Source: Nocardia tenerifensis NBRC 101015
GTDB taxonomy: Bacteria > Actinomycetota > Actinomycetes > Mycobacteriales > Mycobacteriaceae
Direction: 5' to 3'
Length of the DNA stretch: 51,995 nucleotides
Assembly (NCBI RefSeq): GCF_000308715.1
Contig: NZ_BAGH01000604.1
Coordinates: 1 to 51,995, forward strand
Shown: piece by piece, positions 1 to 8,600 of the stretch
Position numbering within the stretch: position 1 is the stretch's first letter
Layout: each line of letters starts with the position of its first letter
Program-made: the position numbers and the translations under genes
The notes under the pieces: model-generated
The model's input: the letters and a program-made list of their open reading frames with translations, nothing else
Database searches by the model: none
Told to the model about the DNA's origin: nothing

Positions 1-686
1 CCCGAGCCGCCACCCTTGGTCAGGTCGAGCAGCGAGCGGATGTACAACCCCGAGAACAGATGCGTCACCGTGCCGTTCGTGACCAGCACCTCCGAATGAT
101 ATTGCGGCCCTTCGAGCAGCCGCTCGACCAGTTCGTCGTCGAGCGCGCCGAGATCGACGCTCGCGAACCGCTCGGTCCGGATGCCGCGGAGGTTGGCCTC
201 CGCGGCCGGCTTGACGATGACGAGCTCGTCGTCGGCGAAACCGGTGCAGCCCCCGGCCTTTTCGACGGCGCCGCCCGAGACGATCAGCGTCTCCGGCACC
301 GGGATGCCCGCCGCCTCCAGCGTCCGGCGCATGACCCCCTTGTGCCGGTAGTTCTCCAGGGAGCCCGCGGGAATCGGGGAGCGCAGCCCGGCGTCGCCGC
401 ACAGCCGCGCGGCGGTGCCGAGCAGATACTCGTCGTTGGTGACGATCGCGGTGGCGCCGTCCGGAATCAGCGATCGCCACTCCTCGACGGGGGCGATCCG
501 GGCGTCGCCGACCCCGGCCGCCGCGTCGTCGCCCTCGCGGACCAGCGGAACCTCGCCGGTGCGCAGGATCCGTAGTTCGGCGCCCGCCGCCGCGACGGCC
601 GCGCCGAACTCGGCCAGTCCGGCCGCGCCGAGCGACTGCTTCGCCTGGAGCAGGACCACCGTCGCGCGCTCACCTGATGACAACAC
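1..686 (-). CDS. ATP-grasp ligase, C-terminus cut by the window edge
   Basis: The reading frame is open from 686 to the left edge and shows the N-terminal and central parts of an ATP-grasp enzyme: a pre-ATP Rossmann-like region (starting TVVLLQAKQ), then YRHKGVMRRTLEAAGIPVPE, where the lysine and the 'aaGIPvPet' turn are typical of the ATP-binding lobe, then DDELVIVKPAAEANLRGI with the second nucleotide-binding lysine. ATP-grasp enzymes activate a carboxylate as acyl-phosphate and join it to an amine; the C-terminal metal-binding residues lie outside the window. The GTG at 686 overlaps the end of the MppP-like gene by 17 nt, so it is the fifth gene of the leftward operon. A GTG at 659, preceded by AGGTGAG, is an alternative start. 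The likely role is amide formation in the final product (inference). Confidence 0.8.
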   Translation of the reverse strand, partial: MLSSGERATVVLLQAKQSLGAAGLAEFGAAVAAAGAELRILRTGEVPLVREGDDAAAGVGDARIAPVEEWRSLIPDGATAIVTNDEYLLGTAARLCGDAGLRSPIPAGSLENYRHKGVMRRTLEAAGIPVPETLIVSGGAVEKAGGCTGFADDELVIVKPAAEANLRGIRTERFASVDLGALDDELVERLLEGPQYHSEVLVTNGTVTHLFSGLYIRSLLDLTKGGGS

Positions 687-1800
687 GCCTCCACGCCTCG
701 AGGTGCTGGTCGACGCGCCGGCAGCCGGTGACGACGGCTTCCGGATCGCGCGCCAGCGAGATACGGATCAGATCGGTGCCGAGTTTCGGCTGCGCCCAGT
801 AGAACAGCTCGCCGGGCAGCACGTGCACGCCGACCTCGCCGAGTTCGGCGTAGAGCGCGCCGGCCTCGACGCCGTCCGGCAGCCGGAACGTGTCGACCGA
901 GATCCTGGACTCAGGATAGGCGGGCGCGAGGTTGATGTGCTCGCGTGCCAGGGTCCGATTGCTCTGGATGCCGCCGCGCAGCCGGTCGTAGCCGCCGTGC
1001 CTGCCGTCCTCGGCGAACAGCTCGACGACCCGCAGGATGAACGGCGAGGCCGAGAGCATGTGATCGGAGTACATCCGCGCCAGCGGAAGCGGGTTGCCCG
1101 CATTCCAATTCAGGAAGCCGGTCTTCAATTCCTGTAGGGGCCAGAGCTTTCCGGTGTCCTCGATGATCGCCCAGTCGAGCTCGTAGCGGCCGAGCACGGC
1201 GTACATGTCGTACTGGGCGCGCAGATCCTGGGCGCGGAAGCACGAGTCGATGACCAGCACGGTGCCGCGCTCGGCGCAGGCGGCGGCGAGCTCGTGCAGG
1301 CGATCCGCGCCGATCACGGTGCCGGTCGGGTTGTTCGGCGAGACGGTGAACAGCACGCCGTGCGCCGGGACAACCTCCGCGAGCGAGCCCGTGGCCAGCT
1401 CGTCCTCGGCGACGGAGCGGATCGTCAGGCCGTGCCCGGCGAGCAGGTCGTGCAGGTTGTCGAAGGTCGGCTCGACCATGACCACCTCGCGGCCCGCGAG
1501 CCGAATCGCCTTGCCGATCATGTCGATCGCGGTCGAGGAGGAGTAGCAGCTGCGGAACTCGACGTCCTCGGCCAGCGCGGCGTGCTGCCCGATCGAGGAC
1601 AGGAACGCCGAGCGCGCGGCGCGCTCCACCACGTCGACCGGCACCTTCCTGGTCTCGGCGAAGATGTCCGAGAAGGCGGCGACGATCTCGGATTGACTGT
1701 CCGACAGCGACATTCGCGGATGCCCATCGGAGAGGTTCACGCCGTCGATCAGCGCCTTGACCTCGAGGTCGGTGATGTTGTCAGGCATGCATACGACCAT
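670..1800 (-). CDS. MppP-like PLP-dependent L-arginine oxidase/hydroxylase
   Basis: Fold-type I aminotransferase homologue of 376 residues, the usual length of the MppP/RohP/Ind4 group. It matches what I recall of Streptomyces wadayamensis MppP throughout: SDGHPRMSLS near residue 24, SCYSSS near 84, PTFDNLHDLL near 111, SPNNPTG near 154, and IIEDTGKLWP with the PLP lysine at about 218. The MppP residues Thr12, Glu15, His29, Asp188, Lys221 and Arg352 correspond to Thr10, Glu13, His27, Asp185, Lys218 and Arg346 here. MppP uses O2 to convert L-arginine to 2-ketoarginine and 4-hydroxy-2-ketoarginine, releasing H2O2; relatives make 4,5-dehydroarginine derivatives. Which of these outcomes applies cannot be told from sequence. 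It overlaps the ureohydrolase gene by 20 nt. A later ATG at 1788 is possible. Confidence 0.85.
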   Translation of the reverse strand: MVVCMPDNITDLEVKALIDGVNLSDGHPRMSLSDSQSEIVAAFSDIFAETRKVPVDVVERAARSAFLSSIGQHAALAEDVEFRSCYSSSTAIDMIGKAIRLAGREVVMVEPTFDNLHDLLAGHGLTIRSVAEDELATGSLAEVVPAHGVLFTVSPNNPTGTVIGADRLHELAAACAERGTVLVIDSCFRAQDLRAQYDMYAVLGRYELDWAIIEDTGKLWPLQELKTGFLNWNAGNPLPLARMYSDHMLSASPFILRVVELFAEDGRHGGYDRLRGGIQSNRTLAREHINLAPAYPESRISVDTFRLPDGVEAGALYAELGEVGVHVLPGELFYWAQPKLGTDLIRISLARDPEAVVTGCRRVDQHLEAWRRVVIR

Positions 1801-2761
1801 TCTGTTGCGTCGTGGTCCGCCGGGCCGCGGCGGCGAGGGTCATGATTTCGAAGATCACCGCGACGCCGAGGTGGGCGGTGATGTCGGCGGTGTCGTACGG
1901 CGGCGAGATCTCGACCAGCGAGACGGTGCGAATGTTCGGCAGCGCCAGCTCGCGCAGCAGCCGCAGCGCGAAGGCCGAGGAGGGGCCGCCGACCTCGGGC
2001 GTTCCGGTGCCGGGGGCGCACGACGGGTCGACGAAGTCGATGTCGAAGGTCAGCGCGACCGGGTTCGACCCGACCTTGTCCCGCACGATCCGGCCGAGTT
2101 CGCGGCAGCCGAGTTCCAGCGCGTCGTCGCTGTGGATCACGGTGAAGCCCAGGCCGTCGTCGGCCAAATCCTCGCGCGGCACGCTGCCGCGCATGCCGAT
2201 CTGGATGCTCGTCGTCGGGTCGATGAGCCCCTCCTCGGCGGCGCGGCGGTACACCGTGCCGTGGAAGTGCTTCATGCCGAAGTAGTTGTCGAGCACGTCC
2301 CGGTGCGCGTCCAGCTGCACGAGCGAGAGCGGCCCGTGTTTCCTTGCCGCCGCGCGCAATTCGGCGATGGCCAGGCTGTGATCGCCGCCGACCAGGATGG
2401 GCAGCGCCCCGATGTCGTGCACCGCGTCGACGCCGCGCTCGATCAGCTCGAGCGTCTCGAGATGGTAGCCGGGCACGATGTGCACGTCGCCGCCGTCGAC
2501 GACGGTGAGCAGATCGGTGATGACCAGGCCGCGCTCCCTGCTGCCGAGGCGGCCCAGCGTGCTGGCCGAGCGCACCGCCTCGGGGCCGAAGCGCGCCCCG
2601 CTGCGGTAGCCCGTCGCGCCGTCGATCGGCACCCCGAGGATGACGGCGTCCACCCCGTCCGCGGCGGTCAGCTCCCGGATCGGCCGGTACGGCAGCCGGA
2701 AGAAGGTGCGCGGGCCGGAGCTCAGCCGGGAGACGGCCTGGCTGTCGGTGTAGTCAGTCAT
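1781..2761 (-). CDS. Ureohydrolase (agmatinase/guanidinobutyrase/arginase family)
   Basis: All manganese ligand motifs of the family are present in order: GGDHS near residue 125, DAHRD near 150, and FDIDFVDPSCAPGTGTPE in the last third. The PGTGTPE version is typical of agmatinases and guanidinobutyrases rather than true arginases. The reaction would be hydrolysis of a guanidino group to a primary amine plus urea. It overlaps the methyltransferase gene by 8 nt and the MppP-like gene by 20 nt, so translation is probably coupled. In macrolides that start from 4-guanidinobutyryl units, an enzyme of this family unmasks the amine late in the pathway; a similar role here, or action on a methylated or hydroxylated arginine derivative, is inference. 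Housekeeping agmatine breakdown is less likely in this context. Confidence 0.88.
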   Translation of the reverse strand: MTDYTDSQAVSRLSSGPRTFFRLPYRPIRELTAADGVDAVILGVPIDGATGYRSGARFGPEAVRSASTLGRLGSRERGLVITDLLTVVDGGDVHIVPGYHLETLELIERGVDAVHDIGALPILVGGDHSLAIAELRAAARKHGPLSLVQLDAHRDVLDNYFGMKHFHGTVYRRAAEEGLIDPTTSIQIGMRGSVPREDLADDGLGFTVIHSDDALELGCRELGRIVRDKVGSNPVALTFDIDFVDPSCAPGTGTPEVGGPSSAFALRLLRELALPNIRTVSLVEISPPYDTADITAHLGVAVIFEIMTLAAAARRTTTQQNGRMHA

Positions 2762-3776
2762 CTCGATTTTCCTTGGACCGCAACAGCATTGCGGTCACGA
2801 TGCCGGTCTCGTCGAGGCCGGGGGTGTCCACGTCCTGCACCACCACCTCGAGCCCCTCGCTCTCGTAGAGCTTCGTCCAGTACTCCTTGGTCTCGAGCCG
2901 CTGGTCGGTGAACGGGTGCAGCAGGAAGTAGTGGTTGTAGTAGTTCGTGCGATGCGGGTCGCGCATGCGCTCCTCGTCGTCCCAGCAGTAATCGATATCG
3001 ATCACCAGCAGTTCGATGCCGGGGTTGGTGTCGAACAGGGAACGCAGGAATTTGCGGACGCCGTCCTCGCCGTCCTGGCCGAGGATCTCGTGGATGACGA
3101 AGCTGATGATGCCGAAGTCGTAGTGCGAGTCGGTCTGCTCGAGGTGACCGATCGCGTCGGCGTTGACGATGTCGATGCGGTCGGCGTGCTGGGATCCGGC
3201 GACGAACTCCACCGCGGCCGCCGCGCCCTCGGGACTCGGCTCGATTCCGGTGAGCCGCATCTCCGGGTATTTCTCGGCCAGCGTGGTGAGGAAGATTCCG
3301 CTGCCGCAGCCGAGGTCGATGCCGCTGCGGTAGGTTTTACCGCGCTGATCGAGCACGCGATACATCAGCGGGATCGCGTCGTGCACGCTGATCTCGCAGC
3401 TGCCGACGCCGACCATGCGGCCGTCGCGCGGCACCGCGGCGGGGGAGGCGAAGCCGGCGCCGATATCGAGGAAGGTCCGGCCGTAGCCGCCGATCATCAT
3501 CTGATACCAGCCGCGGGCTTCCCAGATTTGCACGAGTTTGTCGGTGGCCCGATCGTTGTCGATATAGCCCGCCGTGCGTAAGAACAGCCGCAGAGCCTCG
3601 ACGCGTTCGGGGGTGGTGACTACCGATTCCAGCGCCTTGCGGGCCGAGACCTCGTTCACCACGATCTGCTCGACGACGCCGTGCTCGAGCAGGTTGTACA
3701 GCACCGCCGACTGCACGTATCCGCTGAACGGTTCCAGCGCTTCGATCAGGCGATTCCGTGTAAGCATGTCGTTCAT
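2754..3776 (-). CDS. Class I SAM methyltransferase, possibly 2-ketoarginine C-methyltransferase
   Basis: 340 residues with an N-terminal helical domain (about 1-120) followed by a Rossmann methyltransferase domain. Motif I is GIDLGCGSGIF near residue 153, followed by an acidic strand end (GIEPSPEG) and DFGIISFVIHE as motif IV. The N-terminus and overall length recall the 2-ketoarginine methyltransferase MrsA of 3-methylarginine biosynthesis; that link is from memory and is strengthened mainly by the adjacent MppP-like gene, whose product would be 2-ketoarginine. An alternative is O-methylation of the hydroxymalonyl or hydroxyl group, because no FkbG-type O-methyltransferase is seen in the other operon. 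The start at 3776 is nearly on top of AGAGG; an ATG three codons later (3767) has better spacing. Confidence 0.8.
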   Translation of the reverse strand: MNDMLTRNRLIEALEPFSGYVQSAVLYNLLEHGVVEQIVVNEVSARKALESVVTTPERVEALRLFLRTAGYIDNDRATDKLVQIWEARGWYQMMIGGYGRTFLDIGAGFASPAAVPRDGRMVGVGSCEISVHDAIPLMYRVLDQRGKTYRSGIDLGCGSGIFLTTLAEKYPEMRLTGIEPSPEGAAAAVEFVAGSQHADRIDIVNADAIGHLEQTDSHYDFGIISFVIHEILGQDGEDGVRKFLRSLFDTNPGIELLVIDIDYCWDDEERMRDPHRTNYYNHYFLLHPFTDQRLETKEYWTKLYESEGLEVVVQDVDTPGLDETGIVTAMLLRSKENRDD

Positions 3777-3803
3777 ACCTCTCTTGCGGGATATTTCCGC
3801 CTG

Positions 3804-5030
3804 TCAGCCAGCGGCGAGCCGATCGGGGTCACCGACGAAAGCCAGCTCGTATTTGTTCTGCCGATATCCGTACGCTCCCGAGGAAAGGTTGGTGAACAAT
3901 GTCCAGTCGGAGAGCTGCGGCGCGGCGGGAATGAGTCCGTGCTCGGTTGTTCGGCCCGGCTTCGGGCAGATCAGATCCAGCCCGGCGATCTGCGAGAGCA
4001 GCGTCGTCGCGCCCTCGATGCGCTCGGTGAAGTTGCCGATGCCTTGCAGCAGCAGGGTGCGGTCGGCGGCCCAGAAACCGTAGCGTTCGTCGAAGGTCGC
4101 CGATTCGAGCGCGGCCTGGAAGTCCCGTTCGGTGCTGGCGGCGAAACGGCGGAGCTTCGCCAGCACCACCGCGGGTTCCTTGACCGAGGTCGGCCCGCCG
4201 TCGAGCACCCGCTGGGCCAGCGCGTGATACATCTCGGCCTTGGCCGCCATGCGGGCGAGCGCCTGCACCCACGCCGGATGCGTCATGCCGGTCCGCGCCC
4301 GCAGCGTATTGCACTGCTCGATCGAGCCGTCGATGAAGACGCGGGAGTTCGGCACGAAGGCGTGATCGAGTTCGATGATCGCGTCCTGTTCGTCGAGCGC
4401 GTCGATCGAGTGGTCCGGAATTTCGTGCGCGCCACGGAAACCCGCCCTCGAATGCACGGTCACGCCGTCGCTGTCGGGTTCGATCGCGACGCACAGCGCG
4501 GTGCAGTCCTCCGCGGCCGAGAGCATGCGGTAGGGGTAGATCAACAGCACGTCGGAGTACAGCGCCAGCGTGGCCAGCTGTTTGAACCCGCTCAGGTAGA
4601 TGCCGTCGGCGTCGCGGGCGACGACCTTCAGCAGATGGTCCTCGGAGATGCGGCCGCGCTCGGAGATATCGGAGATCGCGTGCGTGAGGATCCGATTATC
4701 GGCGCGGCATTCCCGATGGAATTCCCGGATCGGCTCGGCGCCGTCGCCGAAATGGTCCGCGTTGGCGGCCCAGGCCGAGACGATGCCGGCCAGGAAATCG
4801 GGGCTCCGGCCGAGCAGGCCGCCGCTGTGCGCGGCGAATCGGCGTAATTGACCGGCGTACTCCAGGAATTTCTCTGCCGTGGTGGGCGGCGTCCAGATGC
4901 AGTCCCAGAACAATTTCAGATCGGGATTGGTGCGCAGGCCGTCCAGTGTCTTCGCGAAGGGCGTGCTCGCCCGCTCCGCGAAGGTGACCACGGTATTCCC
5001 GGCCGAGGAGCTGATCTGCTGAGTTTCCAA
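3804..5030 (-). CDS. HpaB-like FADH2-dependent monooxygenase
   Basis: 408 residues, shorter than the usual ~480-520 of 4-hydroxyphenylacetate 3-hydroxylases. Recognisable family features are RSPDFLAGIVSAWAAN near residue 75 and DADGIYLSGFKQLATLALYS near 140, the flavin-binding segment of the acyl-CoA-dehydrogenase-like fold. Members use reduced FAD from a separate reductase to hydroxylate phenols or, less often, other groups. No flavin reductase gene is in the window, so reduced flavin must come from elsewhere. It is the first gene of the leftward operon, starting after AAGGA with good spacing and followed 27 nt later by the methyltransferase. The substrate is unknown; oxidation of the arginine-derived unit or of an amine is inference. 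The short length suggests a divergent subfamily. Confidence 0.75.
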   Translation of the reverse strand: METQQISSSAGNTVVTFAERASTPFAKTLDGLRTNPDLKLFWDCIWTPPTTAEKFLEYAGQLRRFAAHSGGLLGRSPDFLAGIVSAWAANADHFGDGAEPIREFHRECRADNRILTHAISDISERGRISEDHLLKVVARDADGIYLSGFKQLATLALYSDVLLIYPYRMLSAAEDCTALCVAIEPDSDGVTVHSRAGFRGAHEIPDHSIDALDEQDAIIELDHAFVPNSRVFIDGSIEQCNTLRARTGMTHPAWVQALARMAAKAEMYHALAQRVLDGGPTSVKEPAVVLAKLRRFAASTERDFQAALESATFDERYGFWAADRTLLLQGIGNFTERIEGATTLLSQIAGLDLICPKPGRTTEHGLIPAAPQLSDWTLFTNLSSGAYGYRQNKYELAFVGDPDRLAAG

Positions 5031-5136
5031 TGGATATCCTTAGTCCGGCGACCCGTTGTCCTGAAATTCGGCGAGGCTCGGTAATTGTTCGGCTACCCTT
5101 CGCTGAAATTCGGGCAATGGACTATCCTGATCAATA

Positions 5137-5164
5137 TGTATAATTCGTGACACTCCGGCTGTAA
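5137..5164 (-). promoter_or_regulatory. Possible promoter of the leftward operon
   Basis: Read leftward, TTACAG (5164-5159), a 16-nt spacer and TATACA (5142-5137) resemble a vegetative actinobacterial promoter about 105 nt upstream of the HpaB-like start codon. The -10 is fair and the -35 partial, so this is a suggestion only. Confidence 0.35.
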
Positions 5165-5256
5165 CGGCTGGACGACATGAAGCCCGCCCCGATCTCAAGA
5201 TAGCCGACTTACCGGTGCGTAACCCGTTCGACTATCTGTGACCCTCATCACATCTT

Positions 5257-5276
5257 ACCATTCTGTGATCAATGGT
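5257..5276. repeat. Inverted repeat ACCATT-N8-AATGGT
   Basis: Perfect 6-bp arms with an 8-nt centre within the divergent control region. The size and spacing would suit a dimeric DNA-binding protein; function is not established. Confidence 0.45.
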
Positions 5277-5329
5277 CGATCGGTCTTCCGTGTTTATGTC
5301 GACAACAGTGTGCAGGCACGGGTTGTAAA

Positions 5330-5379
5330 CCCCCCGATCGGGGGGATTCGTTTGCGGCGATAGCCCCCTTATTGGGGGG
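5330..5379. promoter_or_regulatory. Pair of G/C-block palindromes, candidate operators
   Basis: Site 1 (5330-5345) is the perfect palindrome CCCCCCGATCGGGGGG. Site 2 (5364-5379) is CCCCC-TTATT-GGGGGG. Their centres are about 34 bp apart, close to three helical turns, so both would face the same side of the DNA. Site 2 lies directly upstream of TAATAT (5385-5390), covering where a -35 box would be for rightward transcription toward the PKS. This layout suggests an activator or repressor binding site for the PKS operon. Hairpin formation in RNA is an alternative reading. Confidence 0.5.
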
Positions 5380-5625
5380 TTGTGTAATATGAGTAAACGA
5401 CGAAAATGTACTCCGAGCTGGGCGGGGGACGGCACTCGGTCACAAACGAGCGCATTCATAATTGTGGTCGACTGCAGTATGCTGGAAATGCGTTGCGAGG
5501 TGGGTGTGTCGGTGCTAGATTCGGGGCCACCAGGGGCTCAGCTATCCCTGACGGGGTGGATGGTAAAAGCGCTGTGCGAATTCGAACATTCTGGCCATGA
5601 CGCCGATGTCTGAAGGGCGGTATTG

Positions 5626-8600
5626 GTGGATACGAATCCGGAGGGGCCCGGCTCTATCGATCGGTCGGCGATCGAGGAGTGGGTGGCGGCGAAGATAAGC
5701 CAGATCATCGGAGTGGATCCGGCGGCGATCGATCGAACGACCACCTTTGCCGCCTACGGTTTGACCTCCGCCGACGCGGTCGGGCTGTCCGGTGAACTGG
5801 AGGAGTGGCTCGACCGCAGTCTCCCCGAGACCCTGCTCTACGAGCATCCGACCGTGGAGTTGCTGAGCGCGGCACTCGTGGGCCCGCCCGCCGATTCCGG
5901 CCGTGCCGCACCGCAATTCGACGCCGCCGCGGCGCCGGGTGCCACCGCGGCGCTCGATGCGAGCACGCCGGCCGCCCCCGACGATCAGACGATAGTCATC
6001 GCGGGCCTGGCGTGCCGATTCCCCGGCGGCGCGAACACGCCGCAATTGTTCTGGCGAAACCTGGCGGACGGCATCGACACGGCGACCGACGTGCCACCCC
6101 AAAGATGGGACGCGCAGCGGTATTTCGACCCCGACCCCTACTCGCCCGAGACCACGTACACCACGAAGGGCGCGTTCGTCGACGACCTCGCCGGCTTCGA
6201 CGCCCAGTTCTTCGGCATCTCCCCCCGCGAGGCGCTGCGGATGGACCCGCAGCAGCGCATGCTGCTCGAGACGGTGTGGGCCGCGTTCGAGGACGCCGCC
6301 ATTCCGGCCGATCAGATCCGCGGCAGTCGCACCGGGGTTTTCGTCGGCATGATGGCCGACAGCCGCTACGCCGGGGTCCTGGTGGACCACGGCGGCCACG
6401 CGGAGCTGGACGACCCGTACCTCGGGCTCGGCAGCGCGTCCAGCGTCGCCGCGGGCCGGCTGTCCTACCTGCTCGATCTGCGCGGGCCGAGTCTCGTCGT
6501 CGACACGGCCTGCTCGTCCTCGCTGGTCGCACTGCATTTGGCCGTCAACAGCATTCGCAACGGCGAGTGCGACCGCGCGGTCGTCGCCGGCGTCAGCGCC
6601 ATCGTGCACCCCGACACCTACCAGCAGGCCTGCAAGATGCGAATGCTCGCCGCCGACGGCCGCTGCAAGACCTTCGACGCGGCGGCCGACGGATTCCTGC
6701 TCGGCGAGGGCTGCGGCGCGGTCGTCGTCGAACGGCTCACCGACGCCGTAGCCCGGCGGCACCAAGTGCTGGCAGTGGTGCACGGCACCGCGGTGAACCA
6801 GGACGGCACCAGCAACGGCCTGACCGCGCCGAACCGGGCCGCGCAGGTCGCGGTCGTCCGGGAGGCGCAGCAGCGCGCGGGTATCGGCCCCGACGACATC
6901 GACTACGTCGAGGCGCACGGCTCGGGCACCCAGCTCGGCGACGCCATCGAGATCGCCGCGCTCACCGAAGCTTTCGGCGAGGCGCGCGCCGAGACCCGGC
7001 CGCTGTACGTGGGCGCGGTCAAGACCAATATCGGGCATCTCACCGGCGCGGCAGGCATGGCCGGGCTCGTCAAAACCGTGCTCGCGCTGAACCGCCGCAC
7101 GATTCCGCGCAATCTGCATCTGCGGCAACCGAATCCAGCCATCGACTGGGCCGCGAGCCCGGTTCGCCTGCCGCACGAGAACATTCCGTGGCCGCTCGAC
7201 GAGTCGCGCACGCCCACCGCCGGTGTCAGCTCGTTCGGCTGGTCGGGCACCAACGCCCACGTCATCGTGTCCGCCCCGCCGCGCGACGCGCAGGAGCGGC
7301 GCGCCGACGACGAGAACCGTTGGCACATCTTGCCGCTGTCCGGTCGCTCGCCCGAGACGGTGACCGCCACCGCGCACGCGATCGCCGAGCATCTGCGCGC
7401 CCATCCGCGCCTCGCCCCCTCGGCCGTCGCGGCCACCCTGCAGACCGGGCGATCCACCATGCCGGTCCGCGCGGCCGTGCCGTTCCGGACCCTGCTCGAC
7501 GCCGCCGAGGCGCTCGACGAGGTCGGCCGCCGGATCCCGGTGACCACCGCGCCGCGCGGCCGACGCCCCGACGTGCGATTCGTCTTGCCCGGCACCGGCG
7601 ATCAGTTCCCCGGCATGGGACGCGACCTCTACCGCGCGCACCCGGAGTTCCGCGCCGCGATCGACCGCTGCGCCGAGATCGCGGCCGACGCCCTCGGCAT
7701 GGACCTGCGCACCGCGCTGTACCCGGCGGCGGCGCCCGCGGCGTCGGACCCCTTCGCGGCGCTGCGCCGCGACGCCACCGCCGGGGCCGGCGAGCTCGTG
7801 AGCCGAATCGACCTGGCGCACGCGGTGGTCTTCACGCTGAACTACGCCGCGGCCCGGCTGTGGCGCGGCTACGGCATCGAGCCGAACGGCCTGCTCGGCT
7901 ACAGCCTCGGCGAGTACTCCGCGGCCTGCCTGGCCGGGGTGTTCGACGTCGAGGTCGCGCTCCCGCTCGTCGTGCGGCGCGCCCAGCTCGTCGCGGCGGC
8001 CGAGGCCGGCGCCATGCTCACCGTCGCGGCCACCGAGGCCCGGGTCGCCGAGTATCTCGGCCCCGACCTGTCCTGCGCCGCGATCAACAGCCCGACCACC
8101 GTGGTCGTCGCCGGGACCGAGGCCGCCGTCGCCGCACTCGAGCAGCGCCTCACCGCCGACGAGATCGCCGCTCGACGGGTGCCGACGACCCGCGCGATGC
8201 ACTCGCCGCTGCTGGATCCGCTGCGGGAGAAGTTCCTCGAACTGTTCGCCGGGCTCGAACTGCGGGCGCCGCGAATTCCGTTCGTGTCCAACCTGACCGG
8301 CACGTGGATCACCGACGAGCAGGCGCGCGACCCGCAGTACTGGGCGGACCACATGTGCTCGACGGTCGCGTTCGCCGACGGCGTCGACGCGCTCGCGGGC
8401 TCGCACGGGTGCGTGGTGCTCGACCTCGGCGCCGGCCAGCTGGGCAGCCTCGTCAGCCAGAACCTGGCGCACACCGGTGGTGTCGCCGCGCTGCCGACGT
8501 TGCGCGGTTCCGCGACACGCGATCCGGACGAGAAGATCGTGGCCCGCACGCTCGGCCGGCTGTGGGCCGGCGGGGTGGCGGTGGACTGGGCGCCCGTCGG

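Larger units (their letters stand above)
5031..5625. promoter_or_regulatory. Divergent control region between the two biosynthetic operons
   Basis: About 590 bp between the HpaB-like gene (leftward) and the PKS (rightward). It is clearly richer in A and T than its surroundings, which is normal for actinomycete regulatory DNA but long. It contains an inverted repeat at 5257-5276, two G/C-block palindromes at 5330-5379, a TAATAT box at 5385-5390 and a possible leftward promoter at 5137-5164. An open frame from ATG 5390 to 5613 has no recognisable product and poor coding character. No cluster-specific regulator gene is seen in the window. Confidence 0.7.

Noticed and set aside
5139..5144. Perfect TATAAT box on the plus strand
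   Set aside because: No -35 element at 16-18 bp upstream and it is about 480 bp from the PKS start; the leftward reading of the same AT patch fits better.
5390..5613. Possible small gene (ATG 5390) just before the PKS
   Set aside because: No ribosome-binding site of good spacing, no known family and non-coding base composition; it lies in the control region.
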